This document shows, in pieces, positions 26,050 to 38,303 of a DNA stretch of 64,000 nucleotides; position 1 is the stretch's first letter; each line of letters opens with the position of its first letter. This DNA comes from Rotaria macrura. Taxonomy: Eukaryota; Rotifera; Eurotatoria; Philodinida; Philodinidae. The notes beneath the pieces are model-generated. The model worked only from the letters and a program-made list of their open reading frames with translations. It made no database searches and had not been told where the DNA came from. The translations under genes and the position numbers were made by a program. Location of the stretch: positions 23,589 to 87,588 of the forward strand of contig OENT01000662.1 in assembly GCA_900239685.1 (NCBI GenBank). The letters run 5' to 3'.

Positions 26050-26800
26050 AAAAAACAGTTGTTTGGAATTATTCTAAGGTATGTGGACCAATCGACTTTA
26101 ATTGATATGCGATCTTGTGTCCAGAGGGTCTATTGAAAATTTAACTTAAACTTTCAATCTAATATCACAACATTTAGTACCGGAAGACCAATTAAACAAA
26201 AGATTGCTGATGTCGCTTGCCAGTTAATATACATATTTACTACCTTTCAAATATCAACAATGGTATAGTTTGACAACGGTCTTTAATTCACTGCCAAAAA
26301 CAATTAGTGAAAAATTAGTGAATATTTGAAAAGTTCTTCACATTTTTTAGAGAAGAAGACGTCATTGAATGACTCTCGAATCTCTGTAAAATTGTAAATA
26401 AGAAGAAAAAATATTACAATAGGTATCTAGGATTTGAACTTAAATCATTATGTATAACTTCCTTTTGAGAAAAATTCGGAACATGAATAAGTATGAATAA
26501 ATCTTGAAAACTGGTTGCAGGATCTCTGATTCGTACATTATTCGTAATTCACGGGAATTATTATATATTATTCAAAATAGCGCATATTCGGTATTATTTG
26601 CTGATGAACCAGAAGTTAACTCTGAATCAACATCCCTGTATCCATCATAATTGCAAAAAGTAGCAAAAAAAGAAAGCTTGCAGAATCAATGGTGCGTCAA
26701 CAACTGGTCAGTTTACGATTGGTCGTGAGAATGAAGAAGATCAAATGAAACATATTGATGAATTCAATGTTCGTCTTGAAGAAGGATAAATAATCAGAGA
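26050..26800 (+). pseudogene. Decayed retroelement integrase (DDE core) fragment
   Basis: Interrupted plus-strand frames recall the retroviral-type integrase core found in many rotifer elements. STLIDMRSC lies near 26090. KQKIADVACQLIYIF follows at about 26190-26240, then FDNGL and FTAKNN around 26270-26300, where functional copies have SDNGxEF with the second catalytic Asp. Further on, AYSVLFADEPEVN (about 26580-26620) resembles the PYxVLFGxEP block after the core. Stops break every block and no LTR was found alongside. This is a dead fragment of an LTR-type or KRBA2-like element; the exact family is uncertain. Confidence 0.5.
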
Positions 26801-27998
26801 AGATACTTAGTCAAAAAAATGAAATTGCTAAATGGTCGAATTCAATAGACAGAGAAAATCCGACAAGAGGCAAAAGGAGATTGAAAGCACCGAACTGAAG
26901 AACTTCTGCAATACAGGACAAAACACACAGATATTCACAAATTTCAACATTATTGACAATCTTGTCCATATTTTTGCATTTTTCAGACACTGAACAACTT
27001 CGAATTCTATATGTAGTTAAGTCCAATTTCTTAAATGTACCATGATTCAATTGATTGATGAGATGTTGACAGTTTTCATGAAGTTAAAAATGAAGAGTAC
27101 AAAATCAACAAGCATAACAAGAGATTTATTCTCCGAATATTTTAGCTTTCGTCAATCATTAAAAGCATCAGAAACACTAACAGTATTGATACACAGTTTG
27201 ACTAATAATGACCTGAAATGATTAAAGGAAATAGTAAAATTGTAATACATGATAGATGGAAACGATTTATTAAAGTTCTCCTCTGAAGTAAGATGCGCTA
27301 AGAAACGTTGTAAATGTATTTTTCAATTCACGACACCATCATTCATCAAAATGTGATAACAAATACTGTTCTATGCATCCCATCTGTGATTCATTCAATG
27401 AGTTTTGCTCGATAATCTGTAAAGTGTTCAAGAAAGCCTGTAGCTAGAGACATCGTTCACATGACAAATTAGCTGTAATGATGATATTTTTTATTTATAA
27501 TTAATTTTGGTTTTCTAATATTTGAAAATCGGTTTCAACTGTATAAAAACATTTTGATAAAAGTTTTTGTTGATATATTAGTTTTATCAAAAATATTGAT
27601 TTCAGCTAGACACATTCATGAAGAATCAAGAATAGCATTCCCTGCTGAAGTTCTTCTAATAAGAAAATTCGTTAAAATTACACGGTATTCAGTTAATTCA
27701 GGTAGGGAATCTCAAAATGAAAATATATCGTCGGCTTTTCCATCTTGTTCTACCACGCAATGTTAGTTGACTTGTCTAGTGCCTTCTTTTTGTCACAACA
27801 ATACAGGAGGGACTCGGCGAAAATGATCAGGAAAACGATCGCTTGATTCATAACAAGCATATTTTCTGACATCACTCAGTGACGCTGAGACCTAGAGTAA
27901 TGTTTACTGAAATATTTTAATTGTCGACAAATGAATGAAACAGTTATTGTTCAAGGTTTGGTTCTCGCATCAAAGTTATATAAAATGAAGAACTGCAT
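26801..27998. other. No intact gene; possible continuation of the retroelement relic
   Basis: A coding-like frame at 27554-27766 (+) ends in a cysteine shortly before TAG and could be the 3' end of an unrecognised gene. A Cys-rich stretch around 27350-27450 (KCDNKYC, PICDSF, FCSIIC) may belong to the relic upstream. Neither can be assigned. Confidence 0.3.
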
Positions 27999-30900
27999 TT
28001 AATAGTCATAGCGGCGATCATCATCATTGTTCCAACGATTGTTGTTCCAACCAAAGGCACTTCCACCATAGTCATCCGGACGATCATTATCTCGGCCATA
28101 GTTACCTTGTTGATAATTATCTCCACGATCATCTCCCCAGCGATCATCATCTCGGCTATAGTTATCTTGTCCATAGTTGTCTCTATCACCGTTGCCCCCT
28201 CTGTAGTTATCTCTCCCACCGTTGCCCCCTCTGTAGTTGTCTCCACGATCATTATCTCTATCATAGCTGTCTGCCCCATTGTCGTCCTCATCATTATTCT
28301 CGATAAAACGATTGTCATCGTCGTCATCATCATCTTCATCATCGTTCGTCTGACGATAATCAGTAGAATCGTCATTGTCCCAATTGTCTTGTCCAAAATC
28401 ATTGGTAGCCAATTTACGAACAGTCCATGCATCAAAGCAATAATTTGTATTGGTTAAATAACCATATGGAATGTAGCAGTAGCCTTTATCACCCTAAAAC
28501 ATAATATTAGTAATGTATAGGAAATTCAAAAGTATATCAGCCGTTTTCGTTCATTATATGAAAAATTCGGATATTTTTGGAATGCTGTCTAACCAGAATC
28601 ATAAATATAAGTAGGACCTTGCTAGATGTTTCTATCTGCCAGATAGCTACACTTCGAATGAATACTGATCGAAAGAAGTGCCACTTTTTAGTTCAGATGA
28701 CAGTGCAAATTCGTATTTACTCTCATTATTCAATTCATGCTTAAGTAAAATAGCATGTAATGTATCATTATTAAATACAATTAGCTATTTTTCTTTCATG
28801 ATTTGTACTTTAAAATGTACATTACTTAAAATAATTTCTATTTATTTTTAAATATAAGTAACTTTTCTTTCGTAATCTATAGTTGAAACTAAATAAAAAT
28901 TATCTCATATCTTAGTTACTTTTAATTTAGATCATAGAAAGTTTACTTGCTTCTAACTATGACGCATTTTTAATTAATTAACATTTTTCGACATTCCATG
29001 GTACACACTTAGATGGACAAAAGAAGTGACATTTTAAAACTCGTTAAAATCGTCATTTGTATAAAATCATAAACATTGCATTTATATAGATGGTCATAGA
29101 ATAATAAACGAAAAAACCTTTTTTTGATAGAATATTAAATAAAAACTGGATTTGTGAATTCGCAACGGGATACAAGTCTTTTTCTCTGTATCTAATTCGG
29201 AAAGATGGTTCATGTCCCGTTGAAAACTCATCAACGTTTGTTTTACAAACTAGTTTCATTAAGTTTCTAAACTCATTTTAATGTGTTGTTTATTTTGATT
29301 ATCCAATTAGTATTAAATTATTAAATCACAAAGAAAACTAAATGAAAAATTTTTAATTTAATTATTCAAGGAATTATGAATTGACTACGAGCAGTTCACA
29401 TTTGAAGTAAATTTAACACATGATAATTTATACGTTCTTTTAAATCAATTTTGAAGGAAAGATTTTTCGCTTATTTAAAATGCAAGCAACTAAAAATTTA
29501 TGTGACATTGAGAGAAAATAGACATGTCCACCTGCTTGTTACTTGGGAATGTTTGACAAACTTTGAAGTAGGAATCCGATGATCTGATCGACCAACTTCA
29601 TTTTTTTAAACTTGGTTTAGTATGACTATAAGAAAACAACACTAATCATAGATTCCGAAATCGTAATCCTGTTTTCATGTTACTGCACATCTCTAGAATA
29701 TTGTCCATCCAACGGTCTAAATTTTGCGTTTTTAGCAACGTTCTTGGCCAAAATGTTAAAACTATACCGCGTACCCTATTGGAGCAATCATGCTCATAAA
29801 GAATCCAATACGGAGAAATACGACCAAATACAGATACCAGTATTAGGAGCTATATGGTGATATACGGTGAACGACAATTTTATTTGCGATCTTAGTACAC
29901 AAAGCCTGCATTCTTCGTCATTTTCCTGTCAAGGATCTTATTTCACCGTTTACGAAAAGAAATGGCTCATGTACGATCGTTGACGATTATATAAGGATTT
30001 CATCAACATCGTTCTGGACACTTGCAACTAGAGGTAGCATATGATAGCCGACTACTATATTTAAGGAGTTCGTTTCATTAAAACTTATGCATTGTATCAA
30101 TCTTGTACACTTTTTTTTCTAGAACAAACTCTAATAATAATTAAATACAAGAAGGTAAGTTTTAATGCTTTATCCGAAAATCAGTTGCTATCATAGCATG
30201 TACGTATATGAAAACGAAGATTTTCAAAAAAAAATCATTGAATTTCATTAATATGTCCATTGACTGAGTGAAGTGCAAATGTAAACACTGTTCTTACCCA
30301 GCTCTCTCCCCATGAGTTTCGAACAATAAATGATTGTGATTGATCACTATATCCAACTGCTAGAAGTGCATGACTACAATGAAGATAAATATCTTTATAG
30401 AATCTTCTTCACAGAAGTGAGTATTGAACCTTCCGTCTGACTGTCGGTTGATATCCGATGAATTCGGCATTGGTACAATACCTGTTGTTGCTGCTTTATC
30501 GAACGAAGAAAATAGCCGTAAGCCGAACGCTATTGGAAAACCTTGTGCCAAACAAGATTTCATTTCATCTAAATTGATTTTTACTTGCAATGCCTCCGTT
30601 ATTTTATGATTTGTCGCATCTCGGTAAGCTTCTTGACTTGGTCGTGTATTCACTTGAGAGATATCGTAAGGCCAAGTAGATTCGAGGCATACTCCAAATT
30701 CTGCGAGTGCTTCAATACCATTGGTCATCGTACACCCGGAGTCAGTTATACTCGATGGATTTTCTTTAGCCCGACCATTATAGTAGATGAAAAGACGGCT
30801 GACATCGATGCTATCACCATCAGACTTCTTGACAATATATTCATAAGCACCTTATGGTAAACAAAATGTGATATAAAATTTATACATTATAATTTGAATC

Positions 30901-31193
30901 TTACCTGCAAGACAGTTCGCTGAACTAAATTTAAGGAGGAGAAATGAGAAAAAAAGATTCTGAGAACGATTGCTATTCTCTTACCAGCTACCGATTTGTG
31001 ATTGATTTTCAACTGGAGTCATGTCTGATCGAAGATCGACGCCAGGTGGTAGTTCATTAGCACTGTAGATTCTATGATTACTGAATGTCTTACATAAATG
31101 ATGTTTGCTTGGTAATCGCGTGGACGGACGAATACCATTGAGGCGACATCTACGTCCATCGGCTCGATTTACCAAATAAGATTTGAGAGTCAT
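27999..31193 (-). CDS. Papain-family (C1A) cysteine peptidase with acidic low-complexity C-terminal tail, five exons
   Basis: The exons (transcript order) are 31193-30985, 30924-30905, 30850-30430, 30373-30298 and 28493-27999: 1221 nt, 406 residues. All joins are GT-AG and in phase. Gln64 (oxyanion-hole position, six residues before Cys) and catalytic Cys70 lie in NQSQIGSC, His218 in SHALLAVGY and Asn236 in RNSWGESW, so the papain triad is complete. The SC-xANCLAGAYEY context and short pro-region resemble bacterial-type C1A enzymes more than animal cathepsins. From about residue 270 a 137-residue tail is made almost only of D, N, G, R and Y (a run of seven D, then repeats like RDNYRGGNG), a likely disordered, highly charged extension. 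The start is uncertain: ATTTTCAG sits just upstream of ATG 31193, so a 5' exon with a signal peptide may be missing. Confidence 0.85.
28494..30297 (-). other. 1804-nt intron of the peptidase gene
   Basis: It starts GTAAGA after NSWGESW and ends TTTTAG before GDKGYCY. It separates the catalytic triad from the last strand plus tail. No coding segment or complete mobile element was recognised inside. Confidence 0.7.
30905..30924 (-). other. 20-nt micro-exon of the C1A peptidase
   Basis: It is bounded by TTTAG and GTAAGA. Its first base completes the catalytic cysteine codon (TG from the previous exon plus T), and it encodes SANCLA. Omitting it would remove the active-site Cys and shift the frame, so its recognition is essential for enzyme activity. 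Confidence 0.8.
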
Positions 31194-34100
31194 GTTTTTC
31201 ACTGAAAATTTCTACAATAAAATACAAATATACATAATGATATACTTTCCATGTAGTGAATCAATACCAAGCAAAATTATTTTTTCATGCACAACGCGTA
31301 TCATTAAACAGAAAACGTAGGAACATGTTTTTTTTTCGTCCACTGCATCAATTTAATGTTGTGCACTCATGCTATAGTGGTTGTCGTTATTGTATCTTTC
31401 CTTGCATTCAATGCTAATATGGGCACAATTTGAGGTCATTCATTTCTTTTTGCAATTATTTCAATACGTTTGTTTCTTATTCGTTTTGATGATGATTCAT
31501 CATACAGTCAGTTGTATGTTTTCATCACCTGAAGAACGATGAATCTACATGACTTTTATATAATGTGCATACACAGCATTTTTCATCAGATTAAAAACGA
31601 AATATGTCATCTAAATGGGTATGCACATCAACAAGTCATGCATGGAAGAAAAAAACAACCAGTATGAATCATGCGAATAGTTAACGTTAACTTGTAAAGC
31701 GAAATATGATTACGACTTTCCCTATTACTTTGGTAGTCACAGATGTGCATTAACAAGCGATCACACCCGCTGTTGACGTTAAGAATTGAAAACGCTTAAT
31801 CACGAGCGATTTTGATTTTCTATCGAAACGATGAGTGGGGAAAATCCCGATAAAGTATTAATGACTAACTACTTAACCATTGAGGCTAACTATTTTTTAA
31901 TCTTATTTTATGCCTAGATTGTAACGTAAATTGAAGTAAAGATATCGTAATAAACAAGTGAAGTGAAGTAAAATAATATGAATTATAGTAGCTTACTTTA
32001 AGTGTAATGTTAATGTTTTGCTCAGATACCGTAGATTTATTACAGTGCACCCTCTTACAAATGATAATCGATCCTGTTTGAATTTTAATAATTCTTTTCA
32101 TAAAAGAGAAACTTTTAGTGAATTATCGAAACAACGATACTCGCTTATTTCCCATAGTACTCAAGTACCAAGAAATTCTCAGCTAGATTCTACCACTCTG
32201 CAATACAGATATATAGTAAATCTCCAATAAATGAACTGGTCATATTTATTAGCAAACCTGATGTTGTAGATCTTCGAAGATGAGTAATACATTTCAAATC
32301 AATAAATGAGAAAATTATTGGCCAATGTTATAGTTTTCTTTCGAGTCATTGAATATGTTGCTTTAAACATTACACTGATACTTGTCGTGAATTCATCATC
32401 AGACTATTTCTAGTTCTTTGTTGAAATTTAATACATGAATGAATATCAGTAGGACAGTCTCTCTTAATTTCAATGCAAAAAGTCGTAAAAAAAAGAAATC
32501 GCATGCATTAGTGAATGTCTTTATTGACAATGCATTGCTATCACCACGTGATGATAAGCAAAATTGAAGTATTTATTTTCCAAATTAAGTATAAATTAAG
32601 ACTTAATGACAGTTAATAATTCATATAGATCAATCTAAAGATATAAGTTTTTTTTTTAAATGAGACATTGGATTTCTTGATATTTCGGGTATTTATCTTT
32701 GTTTTTTCATCATGTAATGAGTGATATAAATAGTGAACTTAATTTTAATTTTAAAGCATTGATTAAGATTTAATTTTGTATTATTTTGCCTATTTAGTTT
32801 TCAAAAAACTATAGGCTTGATTTTTTCACCATTTTCAATATGAAGCTTATGCTTATACATTGACTGTGTTATGAACATAAAATTCCATGTTAAACTGTTT
32901 GCAATTCATAGAACATTGGTAATGAACACTAAGTTGTATTCGGGTTAATATCATGAATGGTTTTGTGTCTCTCGAAATGCATTAGAAATAATGTCACATG
33001 ATGATATTGCATTCGATTAAGTTTACATAATCTTTAATTACTAACACGATTTACATAATGATTAGTTTTGTACTTGCTTATTTTTATGGAAAATACTCTT
33101 TGTTTACAATGCTTGAGATGTTTTATCCTTTAATGCAAACCGCTTTCAATCTTCATTGTTAATATCAAAACTAATTAGTCGACGATAACTTTAAACTAAT
33201 TGTCTATTATCAAATTTATTTGTCGTTCATAGACTTTTCCAAGTTTTCAATTAACTATTTTCTTGTTGTTCATTAGGAATATACCCAATAACATCATTTC
33301 AACAATTTAATTACAACGAATTCTCCAAGATTTCGATTAGATGCTGTTAGGTTTTCTATTTTATCGACCACACAATTCAGATCAATATCTATTTCCGATA
33401 TTAAGTACTACTTAGTTAGTGCTTAAATAATTAAGTAGGGTTCAATCTTTGGATTCCAGAGTGGTTCTATTACTTAAATTTTCATAGGATTTCTTCAGAA
33501 AGTTGAATCCAATCCAATCAAATTGGATTCAGTCACTTAGGTTTATGTTTTTGTAAAATTCGGTTGCTTTATCGAGTTGTTAGACATTTCGATGAGCACT
33601 ACAGAATATATCTCCGAAATCAAACCTAAAGTTCTGTGATTATTTGGATCTAGTTACGCTTAGTTTTCTATTCCATTAGTACTTGGTTTCACTTCATCCG
33701 ATTGCTAATAAAGTTAGTCGAAGAGTATTATGGCTCTTCTATACTCACCATGCCATTGGTTCTATATAATGGTTATGGGTGATGCACGGAAATATCGAAG
33801 ATTTCTCAAATGCAGTAGCATAGCTACTACGGAATACAATATTGATTGATTAAGAATTTTTCATCTTTTAGTCTGTACCCTTGCATTAGTGAGGGATCAC
33901 TAACAGTTGGAGTTATTTTGAAGTTTATATGTTTATTATTGTTTTTGCGATAGGGTTTCGTGGATATTTCGCTTTCTCAAAGTTTGATAGTTGTTGTTAT
34001 TTTGTTTCGCCTTCTATTTTTAACTGTTAATTGATTGTATTTACATAAGAGCAGTGGGTAACCTACTATCAAATTTCGATTGGCGGGTGTGTCGGTTCGA

Positions 34101-36797
34101 CGACACCATATTCGATTCTTTAACAATCGAATTTCAATGACTATATGCTCGTACACTGATAGTATCATGTCACTAGAATCCGATCATCCGTTTGCATCCA
34201 TGCCCAACGCGTATCCTAAAATCAGACCCCAATGTTAGCAAGGAACGTTGATTATGAAAATAACCCTTCAATAGATTAATCCAATATTCTAAACGCTTAT
34301 TTGACAATGACTTGACTCACTCGAATTGAGTCGGTCCCCACACTCAAGTCTTTGGGACAAATTACTCGGATTGATTCAATTATTAAATAAATAAAAATTT
34401 TCGTGTGTACTTAAATATATTTTAACAGTAGTTCTTTTTATAGAACTAATCCAGGGCCATGCTGATCAAGTCACATATTAAACTCAAATGATATAGTAAT
34501 TGCTAAAATATTACTATTCCACTAGAAATAGCTTCATTTTCGTTTGATTAAACAAATGATTCTTTCGTCACGTTTTCTGAGATAATTAAAAGGCAATCCA
34601 TGAAGGTCAAAACTAATTATAGCAGATCTTTGTTTAATCAATGTTGCTGATTCGGTAAATTTTGTTTAGAGTTAATAAACTTTTAAAAAACAAGAGGAGA
34701 ATTTAAAATATTAGCTCTAGAGAAGCAGTGTTTCTAATGATGAAGGTATTATAGGGATACTATCAGTTTCATCTATGATATTAAAAGTATCTTATGAGGT
34801 AGCATTATTTACTCAGTGCTAATTACATGCCTTGTTATGGAAGAGACGCTATAGATCAGTCAAGTTAATCGAATAAATGCTGTAGAATAGTTTGAGAGTA
34901 GTCTCATTTGAAGAGACATAATTATCAAAGGGACAGAAGAAATGTGATAATGTAGCAAGGGATGTTACTAAATCTTTATCTTTCGTAGATTACGTTGTCT
35001 CATTGGCAAAAAATAGGTACTGATGTCTGCTTCAAAGAATAGCAGTTTACCATAAAGCTATCGAATCAGAATCGTTTATAGTATTGGTTATAAATATTCG
35101 TTGGATATCATAATATGGAATAGGTTTTATTCACAACATCGATGAAAATTAAATAACTACAAACCAAGATCACAATCAAGGAAAGAAAAACCAAGTAGTA
35201 CCAATGATCAAGATGAAAAATCATGACAGATAGATCCAACAAGATCACGAGGACGAGAAACAAAATAATTAATAAATATATCTAGCATCATAATGTGTCA
35301 ATTTTAGAAGCTAACAAATATCGATCTTCAAAGTTTGTGACATTGGATTTTTGTATACGAAATTTTTTGCAACAGACCTATACTGTTTTCATTGAAGATA
35401 TTTGCCTAGAAAAAATCATTCTAAATCACATTTTCAATAGTCCTTTACTGGAAATTGTTATTTTTAAAACAGTAATATTTATTTCACTGTCAGGTTCATT
35501 AGAATTTTTCTTAATCTGCTTTCACGTTGTGACTAAGATTCCAGATATTGGAGTAGGAACCTAATAAATATGTTTCGTCAGAAAGTTATCGATAATTTAA
35601 AGAAAATATACAACATTTAGACATTATTTCAATAAATTGATGCTTTGTAGAATCAAAATGAGTTCTTAAAAATAAATTTTATGAAGTTTATTTTTTCTTT
35701 ATTAATAATGGGGCGTGCTTATTTCTATGCTTCTCATGAGTAAATGATTATAAAATGGCAAACACTTAAAATTCAATAAGAGCTCGATACAAAGGACATT
35801 GCAATAATGTTAACGAAAAATAAAAATGAATTTGTGAATAATAACAAAGGATTGGATTTTGTAATATTTCTGATTGTGTTTCTATTGTCTGTTTATCGTC
35901 TTCATCTGGTATATCATAGGATTTTTCACATCATCTGATAGTAATTTTGAAACCCGTATCGAAATCCCAATCCTCGAGCAATTTGCTAAACATTTTTAAA
36001 ACCAATACAAAACATGGAATTAGAATAATGTTTTATTTAGGCATAAGTCAGAATGTAAATTTGTTATTAGTATATCAAGTGGAGAATAGAGAGATGCTAC
36101 GTTTTAGAACAATAGATGGACTAAGAAGTAGGGGAAAGCACTGAAGTTGAGGTGAAAATCTATCTAAAATTTTGTGCCCTTTTGCATTTAAAGAAGTACC
36201 TAATCTGATCAATAAATGAAATTTGATTTGCCAGTATCTTTCCGACTTAGTTCGAAAGAGTCGATTAGTTGACTATAAAATAATTTTATCCAAATCGTAA
36301 TATCCAATCGAAAGCGAATATATAAGATATCTTATTCACGCAATTTAAGAGAAAAGGAAAAGAAACAAAAAGCTGATGGATATTGGATATGAATGGAAAA
36401 TGTATTTTGATATCAAAAGCACGATAGTCATATTTTTTCTCTTTTTAATTGGCGATAATCATAATTCGTACTAAATTATGATAGGAATGGCGTATTTGCA
36501 ATCAATAGTAATTTGCGAACAGAGTTATTATTAAAAACAGCTACCGATAGAATTATTTCATGATTTTGGAAGGTTTTTGCTTACCAATTATGCTAGATAC
36601 AAAGTTATCGTGAACAGTCAACTATTTTAGAAAATGGTGGTTTGAAATTTGAATAAATATTCATTGTTGATTTCGTCAAACATTGGTACTATGGATACAA
36701 GTAGTTTGGAATTTGAAGATTCTTCCGTTTATTTCAAAAAAAGCAATACGATTATTGCATTAAATACAGTTGTTGATGAGAAAAGTTTGTTTTTCCC
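31194..36797. other. Gene-poor stretch
   Basis: AT-rich sequence with short, unrelated open frames on both strands. Apart from the LTR-like block at 34233-34427 and AATCCAATC words near 33500, nothing was recognised. Confidence 0.4.
34233..34427 (-). repeat. Possible solo LTR with adjacent primer-binding-like site
   Basis: The block starts TGTTAGCAAGG and ends ATTTTAACA, giving the TG...CA inverted ends typical of LTRs. On the minus strand it is followed at once by TTGGGGTCTGATTTTAGG, placed where a tRNA primer-binding site would lie. No second copy of the LTR and no gag/pol frame was found, so this could be a solo or chance match. Confidence 0.25.
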
Positions 36798-37346
36798 TCA
36801 TGTCACCTTCCTATGGAATATAAACACCTTGACATCATCGATAAGACAAAATGGTTCTTCAGCATGCATTATACTTGTTTCTTTTATATCTGCGCCAATA
36901 CTTATGTCAAATTCTCGAGTTCCTTTTGGGATAGGTCCATGTTGGTGTCGAAAATAGAATGGTAATTGGCCATTCTCTGACTCTGAAAATTAGCCAGAAA
37001 CCACTTGTTAAGAGAAAAAGAAAAGTTAATTGTTACCTATCTGGACATCAGTTATGTCGACTTCCTGTTCTGTAGCAAAATCAAGTCGAATATAAGCGTG
37101 ACCGTTAGTATTCAAAGGAAAACAGCCGACATGTGCTGACAGATTATACCAAGCTTCGCCGCTATCAATCAGTAATCGGTAGTGCTGAGTCTCTACAGTT
37201 TGGTGAACTCTGCTACTACGAGTGCACTTAAAAACGCAATTGCCACTTATGGGCGCGATCGATAAATATCTATCAATAGTTGTACTGATCGCCGAGACTG
37301 AGCTGAAGCCGACGACCGTATTCCATAGTGTCGATCCTGTTGTACA
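36798..37346 (-). CDS. Secreted-type beta-sandwich (galactose-binding-like) protein, last two exons
   Basis: Exons 37346-37037 and 36982-36798 join in phase across a 54-nt GT-AG intron (GATAG/GTAACA ... TTTCAG/AGTCAG). The product contains CVFKCTRSSRVHQTV, then LIDSGEAWYNLSAHVGCF, AYIRLDFAT, PFYFRHQHGPIPKGTREFDI, and finally CLIDDVKVFIF before the stop. This order is the one I know from repeated rotifer extracellular proteins with a jelly-roll domain, where blocks like FNLSAWIGGY, GPVPVGTR and DIDNIAVYF occur. It suggests a carbohydrate- or surface-binding role, by inference only. The first exon shown begins after TTATTTTAG with an open phase-0 frame, so N-terminal exons (signal peptide) should lie upstream; I could not identify them. 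Two canonical G/Y positions are changed (CF for GY). Confidence 0.55.
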
Positions 37347-38303
37347 CTAAAATAATTAAATCCTGAATTTTTATGTTCGAAAATCATTAGACTGCTACGC
37401 ACTACGAATGAATATGCATCGATACTATTCGAAATCGTTTTCTTCAAATAGAATTCACAAAGCATATGTTTTTTCATTGGAAAAGCGTATCATTATGTTG
37501 AAAACGCTTTGTTTCCTTGGAGCCTTTTTTGTATACTAATATTATTGATTATACAGCTATTTAAATTTAAACTCTTACATGTGCTGCTATATTTTAGTTA
37601 CTAGATACTTTTCTGACGGTTTATTGAAAACTTGATTCCGATATTTGGCATTGTATGACGTATGCGTTCACATGTGAGAGGTTTTAATGAACGGCTAGCC
37701 TATGTTACGAAAAAATGACTGCAATGCTGTCAGAAAAATACTTCAAGTCTTATTAGTCTCACTAAATACCTTAGTAAAGTGCTGCACATCGTAAAATTCC
37801 CTAGAGCATTTCATTTTGATCATCAATATAAATCATTTGACTGCTTTCGCTGAGAATCCGATAGAGTGCTGGCTGGATAGTTTATATAGAAGGAACACGA
37901 GCCAAGCTTCCTTTATATAAATGTAGCTTGCTACATCTTTAGAAAAAACTGTTAGATTTCGTGTCTTTGCAGCAATAATCTGAATCAAAGCGAAAATTCT
38001 TGTCATCCAGGATGCGATATAAAACTACTTTGGATCACAGAGTACAGCATTAACATTACTGTCCAGAGATGATCATCATGTGCCACAACTGCTCAATCCA
38101 CGTTCTACTATAACCAAGAAAAGTTACACACGTTCTTTTTTGAATCTCTTTCTCCTGTCAAAAGTAACGAGAAACAATTCGATGATGGCGATGTCATTGA
38201 TGATGCACTATCGTTAAACTTCAATCAGAACAGGAGTTCTCAAGTTTTCCTTGAGAATAGATGAATATGATCTAGCTAGTGATTTTACAATAAATGTTCT
38301 GTA
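37347..38303. other. No gene recognised
   Basis: It may hide upstream exons of the 36.8-37.3 kb gene. A small imperfect hairpin (TTTATATAGAAGGAA and TTCCTTTATATAAA) lies at about 37880-37922. Nothing else. Confidence 0.4.

Noticed and set aside
28107-28457. A 116-residue Ile/Val-rich plus-strand frame and a 163-residue Met/Thr-rich minus-strand frame over the same place
   Set aside because: Both are shadow frames of the repetitive GAY/AAY/GGN-rich tail exon of the C1A peptidase.
34040-34120. A GGTTCGA word suggesting a tRNA T-arm
   Set aside because: No acceptor, D-arm or anticodon stem can be built around it.
36649-36957. A 102-codon plus-strand frame
   Set aside because: It is the antisense shadow of a spliced minus-strand gene with conserved motifs.
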